Below, piece after piece: positions 32,265 to 40,736 of a DNA stretch of 64,000 bases. How positions within the stretch are numbered: the stretch's first letter is position 1; every line of letters starts with the position of its first letter. The position numbers and the translations under genes were made by a program. The stretch comes from Natronomonas halophila (lineage in GTDB: Archaea; Halobacteriota; Halobacteria; Halobacteriales; Haloarculaceae), in the NCBI RefSeq assembly GCF_013391085.1, contig NZ_CP058334.1, positions 868,001-932,000 on the forward strand. The letters are read 5' to 3'. The notes under the pieces were generated by a model. It was given only the letters and a program-made list of their open reading frames with translations. It was not told where the DNA came from and ran no database searches.

Positions 32265-33848
32265 TCAGAGCGACGCTTCGATGCTGTCGGCGGCTTTCAG
32301 CGCGAGCGCGGCGATGGTCAGCGTCGGGTTCATCGCGCCGCCGGTCGGGAAGACTGACGAGGATGCAATCCAGCAGTTCTCGAGGTCGTGGGTCCGGAGG
32401 GTCGAGTCGACGACGCCCTCGGAGGGGTCCGCACTCATTCGGGTCGTTCCCATGTGGTGGTAGGCCGGGCCGGTGCTTTCGGGGCCGGCGGTCCACTGGA
32501 TATCGGCGCCGAGAGTCTCCAGAATCTCGTGTTGGATGTCGTTGACGCGCTCGATGGTCCGAAGGGCGCGGTCGCCGACGTTCCAGTGGACGTCCGGCAC
32601 CGGATTGCCGAGGTCGTCGGTGCGCTCGGGGTCGAGACCGACGTAACTGTCCTCGCGGGGGAGTTGTTCGACCAGGCCGCCGAGGGCGACGTGGTTGCCG
32701 TAACTCCCCTTGAGCCGGTCGAGTTGCTCGTCGCCCCAGTCGTCACCGGACAGCGCCATCTCGACCGGCGAAGGGCCGGCGTAGTTGAAGAACTCCAGTT
32801 TGAACGGCGCGAACTCCGCGTCGGCGTCGTCGTAGAACTGGTGGCTCTCGCTGGTCAGGAAGCCGACGTGGTTCTGTCGGGTCTGCTCGTCGAGGACGCC
32901 GCCGGCGCCCGCAAAGAGGTGGTCCATGAAGTACCGGCCGACGAGGCCACTGGAGTTGGCGAGGCCGTCGGGGTAGTGTTCGGACTCCGAGAGAAGGAGC
33001 AGGCGCGGAATCTCGACGCCACCTGCGGCGAGAACGAAGGCATCGGCTTCCTGTCGGTGTTCGGTGCCGTCCGGCGTGACGTAGACCGCCGATTCGATGC
33101 GGTCGGGGCCGTGTTCCAGTTCAGTCACGCGCGCCCGGTCAATGACCGCCGCGCCCTTCTCCTCGGCTGATTCGGCGTGGACCGTCCCGTCGTACTTCGC
33201 GCCGGAGGGACAGACCGGCTGGCAGGTCCCGTAGCCGACGCATTCGCTGCGGCCGTCGTAGGACTCGGAGTTGCGGGCGTTCGGTACCGGATGCATCGCG
33301 ATGCCGAGTTCGTCGCAGGCCTCGGCGAACAGCGAGTCGCTGTAGGAGGGCGGAAACGCGCCCATCGGATGCGGTTCCTCCCGTGGCGGCCCGAAGGGGA
33401 TATCCGCGCCCGAGACGCCGAGTTCGTCCTCGGCGTCCGCATAGTACGGCCGCAAGTCCGCGTAGTCGATGGGCCAGTCGGGACCGACACCCCGCTCGCT
33501 GCCGGAGTTGAAATCAGCCTCGTGAAGCCGCATAACCATCCCCTGCCAGTGGAGCGTCGACCCGCCGATTCCCTTCACGCGTGCGTGGTTGAGGGGGTAG
33601 AACCACTCGCCGGTGGCCGAATAGGCGTCGCGTTCGGGGTCGCCGTCCCAGACATCGGGGCGGCCGTAGTACGGTCGAATCGCACGCTCCTGCCGGCGGC
33701 GGCGGTCTTCGGGGTCGAACCGCGGGCCGGCATCGAGAACGACGACCCGATAGCCGGCACCCGCGAGCCGGTCCGCGACAAGCGACCCCGCGGGGCCGCC
33801 GCCGACGATGCAGACGTCCGCGTCCGAAACGGGTGTGCGGTCGTTCAT
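32265..33848 (-). CDS. GMC-family flavin oxidoreductase
   Basis: A 527-aa enzyme. The N-terminal FAD motif is CIVGGGPAGSLVADRLAGAG; GIGGSTLHWQGMVMRL is the second GMC signature. A cysteine cluster YGTCQPVCPSGAKYDG (near 215) is typical of membrane-bound sugar/gluconate dehydrogenase catalytic subunits. The catalytic region contains YHHMGTTRMS and the C-terminal FPTGGAMNPTLTIAALALKA. It likely oxidises a sugar or polyol, passing electrons to the membrane. The 4-bp overlap with the small subunit gene at 33845 supports one complex. Substrate unknown. Confidence 0.92.
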   Translation of the reverse strand: MNDRTPVSDADVCIVGGGPAGSLVADRLAGAGYRVVVLDAGPRFDPEDRRRRQERAIRPYYGRPDVWDGDPERDAYSATGEWFYPLNHARVKGIGGSTLHWQGMVMRLHEADFNSGSERGVGPDWPIDYADLRPYYADAEDELGVSGADIPFGPPREEPHPMGAFPPSYSDSLFAEACDELGIAMHPVPNARNSESYDGRSECVGYGTCQPVCPSGAKYDGTVHAESAEEKGAAVIDRARVTELEHGPDRIESAVYVTPDGTEHRQEADAFVLAAGGVEIPRLLLLSESEHYPDGLANSSGLVGRYFMDHLFAGAGGVLDEQTRQNHVGFLTSESHQFYDDADAEFAPFKLEFFNYAGPSPVEMALSGDDWGDEQLDRLKGSYGNHVALGGLVEQLPREDSYVGLDPERTDDLGNPVPDVHWNVGDRALRTIERVNDIQHEILETLGADIQWTAGPESTGPAYHHMGTTRMSADPSEGVVDSTLRTHDLENCWIASSSVFPTGGAMNPTLTIAALALKAADSIEASL

Positions 33849-34375
33849 CGCTGCGGCCCCCGCTGGTAACTGTCGGTGCCGCCGGGGTGGCCCTGCGGGT
33901 TCTCGATGCCGACCAGTTTCCCGCCTTTCGGCGACGAATACAGCGCCAACAGGAGTTCGTTGACGACGTAATACCGCACCCGTTCGGCGGTCGTCCCGTC
34001 GGGGACCTCCTCGGCGGTGTCGGCACCGATTTCTCTGAGCAGGCTATCGCGCGTCTCGGCCGACAGGGAAACGAAGCGGTCGTCGTACCACGAGCGGGCG
34101 TGGTCGTCCAGTTCCGTGACGGCGGTTCGCACGCCCTCCGCGTGCTCGGAGTCGTCGAGACGGCCGTCCAGAAACCGCCGGACGAACGGTTCGATGCCGT
34201 CGACCTCCGAGGGATAGACGACTTCGGCCGCCGCGACGAGCGTCGCGCGGACGTCCTCGTCGTCGGAAGCGTCGTCTTCGCTGTCTCCCTGAGAGAGGTG
34301 GTAACCGCCGGCCGCAGCGCCGCCAGCACCGAGTGCCGCAAGCGCCGCGACCGCGTCCCGCCGGGTCAGCTCCAT
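33845..34375 (-). CDS. Gluconate 2-dehydrogenase subunit 3-like Tat-signal protein
   Basis: A 176-aa protein. The N terminus has twin arginine and a hydrophobic stretch (TRRDAVAALAALGAGGAAAGG). The rest (~45-176) matches the small gamma subunit: ATLVAAAEVVYPSEVDGIEPFV, RFLDGRLDD and a C-terminal YYVVNELLLALYSSPKGG. In bacteria this subunit carries the flavoprotein across the membrane via Tat and stabilises it. No cytochrome subunit gene is present here. The start lies 8 bp from iron-box-like dyad 4. Confidence 0.85.
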   Translation of the reverse strand: MELTRRDAVAALAALGAGGAAAGGYHLSQGDSEDDASDDEDVRATLVAAAEVVYPSEVDGIEPFVRRFLDGRLDDSEHAEGVRTAVTELDDHARSWYDDRFVSLSAETRDSLLREIGADTAEEVPDGTTAERVRYYVVNELLLALYSSPKGGKLVGIENPQGHPGGTDSYQRGPQR

Positions 34376-34382
34376 ATCGTTC

Positions 34383-34396
34383 TTAGGTAAACCTAA
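34383..34396. promoter_or_regulatory. Iron-box-like dyad 4 (TTAGG-N4-CCTAA)
   Basis: TTAGG TAAA CCTAA lies in the 72-bp divergent gap between the GMC small subunit (start 34375) and the iron permease (start 34448). One bound repressor could control both directions. Confidence 0.75.
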
Positions 34397-34447
34397 AACC
34401 TTATACTCGGCGGACTGCGATTCACGGGATAACGATGGTGAGTAGCC

Positions 34448-36040
34448 GTGAGTAACCCACTTTCGAGACGAGTCAGCGGCGGTGAGATATCGTTCGGCCT
34501 CGCGGTCCTCGCCGGTGCCGTAGCCGCGTGTGTCGTCCTCCCGCTGACGTGGCTGTTCCTCGAGGCCGCGACCATCGACCCCGAACGCGCGTGGTCGTTG
34601 CTCTTCCGGCAGGCAACCCTCGATATCGTCCTCAACAGCCTGCTTTTGATGGGACTCGTCACCGGCTTTTCCATCCTGCTGGGCGTTCCACTGGCCTATC
34701 TCACCACTCGGACCGACCTCCCGTTCCGGCGGTTCTGGTCGGTCGCCGTCGCCCTGCCGCTCGTCGTGCCGAGCTATCTGGGCGCCTTCGCCTTCGTGTC
34801 GGCGTTCGGCCCCCGGGGGGAGTTTCACGACCTGCTCGCGCCGCTCGGAATTCAGCGACTCCCCGAAATCTACGGCTTCCCGGGCGCGACGCTCGTCATC
34901 ACGCTGTATACGTTCCCCTACGTCTACCTGACGACCCGCGGGGCACTGCTGTCGTTCGACACTCGACTGGTCGACGCCGCGCGCACGCTCAACCACGACC
35001 GCTGGCGGGCGTTCAAACGGGTGACTCTGCCGCATCTCCGGCCCGCTATCGCTGCGGGCGGCCTGCTGTCGGCGCTGTATGCGGTCTCTGATTTCGGGAC
35101 GCCGGCAATCATGCGCCTGCCGGTCTTCACCCGGCAGATATACGTCGAGTACAGGTCCTTCGGTCAGGGGTACGCGGCGCTGCTTTCCCTGCAACTGCTC
35201 GTTATCGTCCTTGCGGTGCTCGCCCTCGAACGATGGGTTCGGCCCGGCGAGGACGTCCACGGCTCAGGCACCAGCCGCGCCGAGGAACCGCCGGTCCGAC
35301 TCGGCAAATGGCGCTGGCCCGCGATGGCGCTGCCCGCCAGCATCGTCTTTCTCGCACTCGTCGTTCCGCTGTGGATTTTCGGCCGGTGGCTCGTCACAGC
35401 AGGTCGGAGCCACCCCTCGATGGGGTTCCAGTGGAGCTACGCGTTCAACTCCGTCGGCATCGCCGCCGCCGCAGCGTTCGTGGCCGTACTGGCGTCCCTC
35501 CCTGTCGCCTACTACGCCGCACGGAGCGATTCTCTACTATCGACCCTGTTCGAGCGCGCCACCTACGTCGGCTTCGCGGTGCCCGGCATCGTCCTCGCAC
35601 TCACGCTGGTCTACTTCGGCACCAGATTGGTGCCGTGGTTCTACCAGACGCTCCCGCTGCTCGTGTTTGCCTACGTTATTCGGTTCATGCCGCAGTCGGT
35701 CGGTTCCATCCGCACCTCGACCCTCCAGACGGACCCCACGCTCTTCGAGGCCGCACAGACGCTCGGGGAATCCTCGTTCGGGGCCTTCCGCCGCGTCACG
35801 CTGCCCCTTATCGCACCCGGAATCGTCGCCGGCGCCGCGCTCGTTTTCCTGACGACCATGAAGGAACTGCCCATTACCATCATGCTCCGACCAGGCGGCT
35901 TCGAGACACTCGTTACCCAAATCTGGCAAGCGCGGAATAGCGTCAACCTCGAGTACGTCGCCGTCCCTGCACTCATACTCATCGTCGTCTCGGGGCTGTC
36001 GCTGGTCGTCTTGCTCTCTCAGGAAGGCAACGAATACTGA
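34448..36040 (+). CDS. Ferric iron ABC transporter permease (two fused membrane domains)
   Basis: A 530-aa integral protein with GTG start. It has two homologous halves of about six helices, each with an EAA loop: DAARTLNHDRWRAFKRVTLP near 180 and EAAQTLGESSFGAFRRVTLP near 445. This is the FbpB/FutB architecture for Fe3+ import. The partner binding protein is probably the gene at 27337. No ATPase gene (FbpC type) is found here; it may lie elsewhere. GTG 34448 is used because an ATG a few bases upstream is out of frame. Confidence 0.92.
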   Translation: MSNPLSRRVSGGEISFGLAVLAGAVAACVVLPLTWLFLEAATIDPERAWSLLFRQATLDIVLNSLLLMGLVTGFSILLGVPLAYLTTRTDLPFRRFWSVAVALPLVVPSYLGAFAFVSAFGPRGEFHDLLAPLGIQRLPEIYGFPGATLVITLYTFPYVYLTTRGALLSFDTRLVDAARTLNHDRWRAFKRVTLPHLRPAIAAGGLLSALYAVSDFGTPAIMRLPVFTRQIYVEYRSFGQGYAALLSLQLLVIVLAVLALERWVRPGEDVHGSGTSRAEEPPVRLGKWRWPAMALPASIVFLALVVPLWIFGRWLVTAGRSHPSMGFQWSYAFNSVGIAAAAAFVAVLASLPVAYYAARSDSLLSTLFERATYVGFAVPGIVLALTLVYFGTRLVPWFYQTLPLLVFAYVIRFMPQSVGSIRTSTLQTDPTLFEAAQTLGESSFGAFRRVTLPLIAPGIVAGAALVFLTTMKELPITIMLRPGGFETLVTQIWQARNSVNLEYVAVPALILIVVSGLSLVVLLSQEGNEY

Positions 36041-36061
36041 AACCGGCGACCGACGCCCCGA

Positions 36062-36952
36062 CTACAGCGCGTCTTCCAGCCGGTCGATGTACTCGTCGTT
36101 GCCGACGAAAAGCGGCGTCCGCTCGTGAAGCCGTTCGGGGTCACAGTCCAGCAGCGACCGGTCGCCGTTCGAGGAGGCCCCACCGGCCGACTCGACGACG
36201 TAGGCGATGGGATGGCCTTCGAAGAGAAGTCGGAGCTTCCCTTCGGAGCGGTCCTGCAGGCCGGGATAGCCGAAAATCCCGCCGTAGGTGAGCACCTGAT
36301 TCACGTCGCCAATCATTGCCCCGCCGTATCGGAGTTTGAGTTCCTGTTCGACCGACTCGACGTAGGCCGCGAAGTCGTCGGTCCAGTTCGGCACGCGGCC
36401 GCCGAAGCCGTAGACCGTCGGGTCGTCGGGCAGCGTCAGGTCCTCGGTAACGACCTCTCGCTCGCCGTCGTCGGTGATGACCTCCTCGGTCACCTCGCCG
36501 TCGCGCGCGACGACCATCGTCGTAATCGGGCCGTACAGCACGAACCCGGAGGCGACGAGGTTCCGACCCGCGGTTGGCAGAGGTTCGTCGTAGACGCCGA
36601 AGAGCGTCCCCATCGTGTTGTTCGATTTCAGGTTCGAGGAGCCATCGAGGGGGTCAGCGGCGACGTGGAGGTCACCCTCGCCTCGCGGCTGTTCGCCGCT
36701 CGTCGATTCCGAGGCGCGTTGCGCCTCGCTCTCCGCGACATCGTCGCGTTCCTCGCTGGCGTAGCTACCGACCGCATCGAGGTCGAGCAGGCGCTCTTCG
36801 AGCAGTTCGTCGGCGTAGACGTCCGCCGCGAGTTGCTGCTCGCCGGAGGGGTTCTCGCCGCTCTCGTAGACGCGTCGGCCCGCCAGCCCACCGCGGACGT
36901 CCGGCGCGGTCGAGGCGACGACGTCCAGTATCGCGTCGATGGCGTCCGACAT
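36062..36952 (-). CDS. fbp: Class I fructose-1,6-bisphosphatase
   Basis: A 296-aa enzyme of gluconeogenesis that hydrolyses fructose-1,6-bisphosphate. The metal site DPLDGSSN near residue 101, the acidic SEERDDVAESE region, and GDVNQVLTYGGIFGYPGL are visible. Haloarchaeal length and the acidic insertion (ESEAQRASESTSGEQ) fit. The aldolase gene ends exactly one base before this gene's ATG, so the two consecutive steps are encoded in one operon. Confidence 0.94.
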   Translation of the reverse strand: MSDAIDAILDVVASTAPDVRGGLAGRRVYESGENPSGEQQLAADVYADELLEERLLDLDAVGSYASEERDDVAESEAQRASESTSGEQPRGEGDLHVAADPLDGSSNLKSNNTMGTLFGVYDEPLPTAGRNLVASGFVLYGPITTMVVARDGEVTEEVITDDGEREVVTEDLTLPDDPTVYGFGGRVPNWTDDFAAYVESVEQELKLRYGGAMIGDVNQVLTYGGIFGYPGLQDRSEGKLRLLFEGHPIAYVVESAGGASSNGDRSLLDCDPERLHERTPLFVGNDEYIDRLEDAL

Positions 36953-37747
36953 CTATTCGGCCGCTTCCAGTGCTTCGTCGACGCTGGTCTCCTCGAAGAT
37001 GACCTTCTCGAGGGCATCGAGGATGCGCGTCGGGTCCTCGCGCTGCCAGACGTTCCGGCCGACCGCGAGGCCCTTCCCACCGGCGTCGATGGTCTGTTTG
37101 ACCGATTCGAGGAACTCGCGGTCGGTCGTCTTCGAGCCGCCGGACATGACGACCTTCGTCTTACCGGCCATCCGGACGGCGTCCTCCATCGCTTCGCGGG
37201 AGCCGGGATGCTTGACCTTCGCCACGTCGGCGCCGAGTTCGAGGGCGAGGCGCGCGGCGTAGGAGATGGTCGAGGGCTTGGTGTCGTTCTTGAGACCCTG
37301 CCCGCGCGGGTAGGACCACATGACCGTCGGCAGGCCGTGGTCGCGCGCGGCCTCCTGTACGTCGCGGAACTCCTCGGCCATCTCGACCTCGTTGTTCGAC
37401 CCGCCGTAGAGGGTGAAGCCGACCGACGAGGCGCCGACGTCCGCGGCGTAGTCGACGGTGCAGTTGACCGCCGAATCCGGCTCGCCCATCCAGAGGTTCG
37501 ACGTGCCGTTGAGTTTCATCAGCAGGTCGACGTCGTCCTCGTAGCTCGGATAGTAGGCCTCAGCGATGCCCTTCTGGACCGCGATGGAGGTGACGGCGTC
37601 GTGGGTCGCCGCCTCGAAGGTCCGTTCGGGGTCGGCACTCTCCGGGACGCCTCGGAAGTCGACCGGGCCGTGTTCGAGCCCGTGGTCGTAGGCAAGGATG
37701 AGTATCTTGCCGTCGCGACAGAGCGGCGTATCGTCGATGGGAATCAT
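36953..37747 (-). CDS. fba: Class I (archaeal-type) fructose-1,6-bisphosphate aldolase
   Basis: A 264-aa TIM-barrel aldolase of the archaeal class I (DhnA) family. LILAYDHGLEHGPVDFRG is the family start. The Schiff-base lysine is probably Lys177 in DVAKVKHPG; MSGGSKTTDREFL and GGKGLAVGRNVWQREDP bind phosphate. It joins triose phosphates or cleaves FBP. Aldol homologues also act in aromatic-precursor synthesis, but pairing with fbp argues for FBP. Start 37747 follows the family N terminus MIPIDDTPLC; upstream codons run into a hairpin-rich tract. Confidence 0.9.
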   Translation of the reverse strand: MIPIDDTPLCRDGKILILAYDHGLEHGPVDFRGVPESADPERTFEAATHDAVTSIAVQKGIAEAYYPSYEDDVDLLMKLNGTSNLWMGEPDSAVNCTVDYAADVGASSVGFTLYGGSNNEVEMAEEFRDVQEAARDHGLPTVMWSYPRGQGLKNDTKPSTISYAARLALELGADVAKVKHPGSREAMEDAVRMAGKTKVVMSGGSKTTDREFLESVKQTIDAGGKGLAVGRNVWQREDPTRILDALEKVIFEETSVDEALEAAE

Positions 37748-37791
37748 ACGGGCGAATCTCCGGTGAGATGGACAAAGAAGATTCTGGTATG

Positions 37792-37920
37792 GGGGACTCA
37801 CCGTAGGGAGAGTCCCCGGATAAGTGAGCGGCGAACGAAGTGAGCCGCGAACAGGGTGGTCCGAGCGAAGCGAGGACCACCGAATAAGCGAACGGCGAGG
37901 AGCGGAGCGACGAGCACAAC
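37792..37920. repeat. Hairpin-rich intergenic tract with ~60-bp direct repeat
   Basis: This lies in the 259-bp gap between fba and the hydroxyacyl-CoA dehydrogenase gene. It has stems GGGGACTC/GAGTCCCC (37792-37817), GCGGC/GCCGC and GGTGGTCC/GGACCACC (37855-37881). The units CGGATAAGTGAGCGGCGA and CGAATAAGCGAACGGCGA recur about 60 bp apart. GAGCGAAGCGAG and GAACGAAGTGAG are related words. It differs from the three-copy family at 745, 9651 and 40737. Confidence 0.65.
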
Positions 37921-38006
37921 GAACCGTGAACAGCCAGCCGTACCGATCATCCATCGAATGCTCCATCTCGGCAATCTTTACCATTCAGCCACGCACAGGC
38001 CGAGAT

Positions 38007-38867
38007 ATGTACGACCTCGAAGATATCGAAACGGTCGGCGTCGTCGGTGCGGGCACCATGGGCAGCGGCATCGCACAGGTGGCCGCCACCGCAGGCTACG
38101 ACGTCGTGATACGCGATATCGAGGCCGAATTCGTCGAGGAGGGCCTCGACACTGTCGACTCAAGCCTCTCGAAGTTCGTCGACAAGGACGAACTGACCGC
38201 CGAGGAGGCAGAGGCGGCCCGCGGGCGTATCGAGGGCACTACGGACCTCGTGGACCTCTCCGACTGTGACCTCGTCGTCGAGGCGGCCGTCGAGAAGATG
38301 GATATCAAGCAGGACATCTTCGCGGACCTCGATGAGGTGACCGACGGCGACGCAGTGTTGGCGACTAACACCTCGACGCTGTCGATTACGACCATCGCCG
38401 CGGCGACCGAGCGGCCCGAAGCCGTGGTCGGCATCCACTTCATGAATCCCGTCCAGTTGATGGAAGGCGTCGAAATCGTCGTCGGCGAGAAGACCACCGA
38501 CGAAGTCGTCGAGTTGGCTCACGGCTTCTCTGAGGCGCTCGGCAAGACGACCTGGGAATCCGACGACAAACCCGGCTTCGTCTCGAATCGGATTCTGATG
38601 CCGTGGATAAACGAGGGCGTTCGCGCCTTCGACGAGGGCGTTGCGACGAAGGAGGACATCGACCGCGGGATGAAACTCGGGACGAACGTGCCGATGGGGC
38701 CGCTGGAGTTGGCCGACCACATCGGCCTCGATATCTGTCTGGACGCAACCCAGACGCTCCACGAGGAGTTGGGCGACCGCTACAAGCCGGCGTACCTGCT
38801 CAAGCGGAAGGTCGAAGCCGGCGACCTCGGGAAAAAGACGGGCGAAGGCTTCTACGAATACGACTAA
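38007..38867 (+). CDS. 3-hydroxyacyl-CoA dehydrogenase
   Basis: A 286-aa single-function enzyme. The NAD loop is VGVVGAGTMGSGIAQVAA. VVEAAVEKMDIKQDIFADLD and NTSTLSITTIAAAT follow, then the catalytic His in VGIHFMNPVQLMEGVE and the C-terminal dimer domain KPGFVSNRILMPWINEG, PMGPLELADHIGLD. It oxidises 3-hydroxyacyl-CoA to 3-ketoacyl-CoA in beta-oxidation or a related route. It is followed by acyl-CoA dehydrogenase in the same direction. The start is ATG 38007; the frame is open upstream only across a non-coding hairpin tract. Confidence 0.95.
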   Translation: MYDLEDIETVGVVGAGTMGSGIAQVAATAGYDVVIRDIEAEFVEEGLDTVDSSLSKFVDKDELTAEEAEAARGRIEGTTDLVDLSDCDLVVEAAVEKMDIKQDIFADLDEVTDGDAVLATNTSTLSITTIAAATERPEAVVGIHFMNPVQLMEGVEIVVGEKTTDEVVELAHGFSEALGKTTWESDDKPGFVSNRILMPWINEGVRAFDEGVATKEDIDRGMKLGTNVPMGPLELADHIGLDICLDATQTLHEELGDRYKPAYLLKRKVEAGDLGKKTGEGFYEYD

Positions 38868-38967
38868 CTCGACTGGATTTCCGACGGTATGGCCCGCTGG
38901 TTCGTGAGAAACGGGTCGTACCCGCAGAGAAAGGAAACGTAAAGTGCGGAGCGTCGAACGCACAGGT

Positions 38968-40110
38968 ATGGACTTCAGCCTCACGGCCGAACAGAAGCAA
39001 ATCAAGGAGATGGTCGCCGACTTCGTCGACGAGGAAGTCGTCCCCGTCGCCGACGACATCGACAAGGACGACGAGTTCCCGTGGGACCTCGTCGAGGAAC
39101 TGGCCGACCTCGATCTGATGGGCATGCCGTTCCCCGAGGAGTACGGCGGTGCCGGCCTCGATTATCACGCCTATCCCGCCGCCCTCGAAGAAATCGCTCG
39201 CGGTTCCGGCGGCCTCGGGACCATCGTCGCCGCCCACATCTCGCTGGCCGGCAACATGGTCTACGAGTTCGGCAACGAAGAACAGAAGCAGGAATACCTC
39301 ACCCCGCTCGCACAGGGCGAGGACATCGGCGCCTTCGCACTCTCGGAACCCGGCGCCGGCAGCGACGTGCCTGCCATGGAGACGACCGCCGAGAAGGAGG
39401 GCGACGAGTACGTCATCAACGGCGGCAAACTCTGGATTTCCAACGGTTCGGTCGCCGACACCGTCACGGTGTTCGCCAAGACCGACCCCGACGCCGGCAA
39501 CAAGGGTATCTCCTCCTTTATCGTCCGTCCCGAGGAGGACGACGGCTTCATCGTCGAGGGCACCGAGGACAAACTCGGCGACAAGGGCTGTCCGACCGCC
39601 GAACTCCGCTTCGATAACCTCACCATCTCAGAATCCCGCCGTCTCGGCGAGGAGGGCCGCGGCTTCGTCCACGCGCTGAAGACGCTCAACGGCGGTCGAA
39701 TTACCATCGCCGCCCGCTCCATCGGTATCGCACAGGCCTCACTCGATGCCGCCCTCGAGTACAGCCAGGACCGCGAACAGTTCGACCAGCCGATTTCGGA
39801 CTTCCAGGCCATCCAGCACAAACTCGCCGACATGGACACCAAGACGCGTGCGGCCCGCCTGCTCATGCACTCCGCTGCTGACAAGAAAATCGCCGGCGAC
39901 TACTTCGCCAAGGAGGCCGCACAGGCCAAACTCTACGCCTCGGAGGTCTCCCGTGAAGTCGCCAACGAGGGCATCCAGATTCACGGCGGCTACGGCTACA
40001 CCAAGGACTTCCCGGCCGAACGGTTCTACCGCGACGCCAAACTCAACGAGATTTACGAGGGTACGAGCGAAGTCCTCCGGAACACCATCGCCAACGAATT
40101 ATTGAATTAG
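38968..40110 (+). CDS. Acyl-CoA dehydrogenase
   Basis: A 380-aa FAD enzyme. The N-terminal helical domain starts [20 protein letters not shown]. The middle signature is [20 protein letters not shown]. The C-terminal [21 protein letters not shown] and [18 protein letters not shown] carry the usual active-site glutamate (YEGT). It makes a 2-enoyl-CoA, feeding the neighbouring dehydrogenase. The 3' end overlaps the convergent PadR-like gene by 4 bp. A paralogue is at 59979. Chain-length preference is not clear. Confidence 0.95.
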   Translation: MDFSLTAEQKQIKEMVADFVDEEVVPVADDIDKDDEFPWDLVEELADLDLMGMPFPEEYGGAGLDYHAYPAALEEIARGSGGLGTIVAAHISLAGNMVYEFGNEEQKQEYLTPLAQGEDIGAFALSEPGAGSDVPAMETTAEKEGDEYVINGGKLWISNGSVADTVTVFAKTDPDAGNKGISSFIVRPEEDDGFIVEGTEDKLGDKGCPTAELRFDNLTISESRRLGEEGRGFVHALKTLNGGRITIAARSIGIAQASLDAALEYSQDREQFDQPISDFQAIQHKLADMDTKTRAARLLMHSAADKKIAGDYFAKEAAQAKLYASEVSREVANEGIQIHGGYGYTKDFPAERFYRDAKLNEIYEGTSEVLRNTIANELLN

Positions 40111-40376
40111 TCGATTCGCTCTTCCATCCATTCGAACTGCGCCTCGACCGATTCGGCGCCCGCGTCGGTCAGCGAATAGACGTCTTCCAGCCCCTCGACG
40201 TGTTTTTCGACGTAGCCGTTCTTTTCCAGCGAATCCAGCGCGCCGTAGAACCGGTCGGGCTTGACCCGCCGGTCGTAGCGCGCTTCGAGGTCCGATTTCA
40301 GCGACTGGGCGCGACGCTCCTCGCCGTACAGCAGCACGCAGATATCGCGGCGCAGGCCGCTCGTGAGCCACTCCAT
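40107..40376 (-). CDS. PadR-like winged-helix regulator
   Basis: An 89-aa protein. [20 protein letters not shown] opens the HTH, with [34 protein letters not shown] forming helices 2-3 and the wing, here split as [17 protein letters not shown]. The final helix is [21 protein letters not shown]. The size and pattern fit short archaeal PadR-type repressors. Target unknown. Confidence 0.82.
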   Translation of the reverse strand: MEWLTSGLRRDICVLLYGEERRAQSLKSDLEARYDRRVKPDRFYGALDSLEKNGYVEKHVEGLEDVYSLTDAGAESVEAQFEWMEERID

Positions 40377-40461
40377 ACCCCCGATTCGGTGGCGGCCTCA
40401 AAAAGCCCATCCGTCGGCCGCGACCGGTAGTTTCGCATACGCCGCCGTCCTATTCGCGGGT

Positions 40462-40731
40462 ATGTCAACCGCCGAGGCCGACGGAATCTCCGCACGCTAT
40501 CGGGAGACCGACGAGGAACGCCTGCTCGAATTCGAGGCCGACGGCCGCACCGCCGCCATCGCACAGAACATCGAAGGCTACGCCATGCTCAAAGTGCGGC
40601 CCAGCGCCGACGGCGACGAACTCAAACGCTACTACGGCTTCGACATGGCGCTGGACCACGCCGCAGAACTGCTGGCGGTGCCCGTTCACGACCTGCCGAT
40701 TCCCGACGAGGCCGAAGATATGGGGATGTAA
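40462..40731 (+). CDS. Small conserved haloarchaeal protein
   Basis: An 89-aa soluble acidic protein. It starts MSTAEADGISARYRETDEER and continues LEFEADGRTAAIAQNIEGYA, a beta-rich pattern, then HAAELLAVPVHDLPIPDEAEDMGM. No known motif is visible. The frame is open further upstream across the divergent regulator's promoter, but similarity to haloarchaeal relatives, as I recall them, starts here. It ends just before repeat copy C. Function unknown. Confidence 0.72.
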   Translation: MSTAEADGISARYRETDEERLLEFEADGRTAAIAQNIEGYAMLKVRPSADGDELKRYYGFDMALDHAAELLAVPVHDLPIPDEAEDMGM

Positions 40732-40736
40732 ACCCA

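Noticed and set aside
26001-36062. Iron ABC ATPase gene
   Set aside because: I searched all genes here for a Walker A/LSGGQ protein and found none.
37824-38006. In-frame N-terminal extension of the 3-hydroxyacyl-CoA dehydrogenase
   Set aside because: The 61 extra codons read through a hairpin-rich non-coding tract; the enzyme family starts at the NAD-binding strand near ATG 38007.
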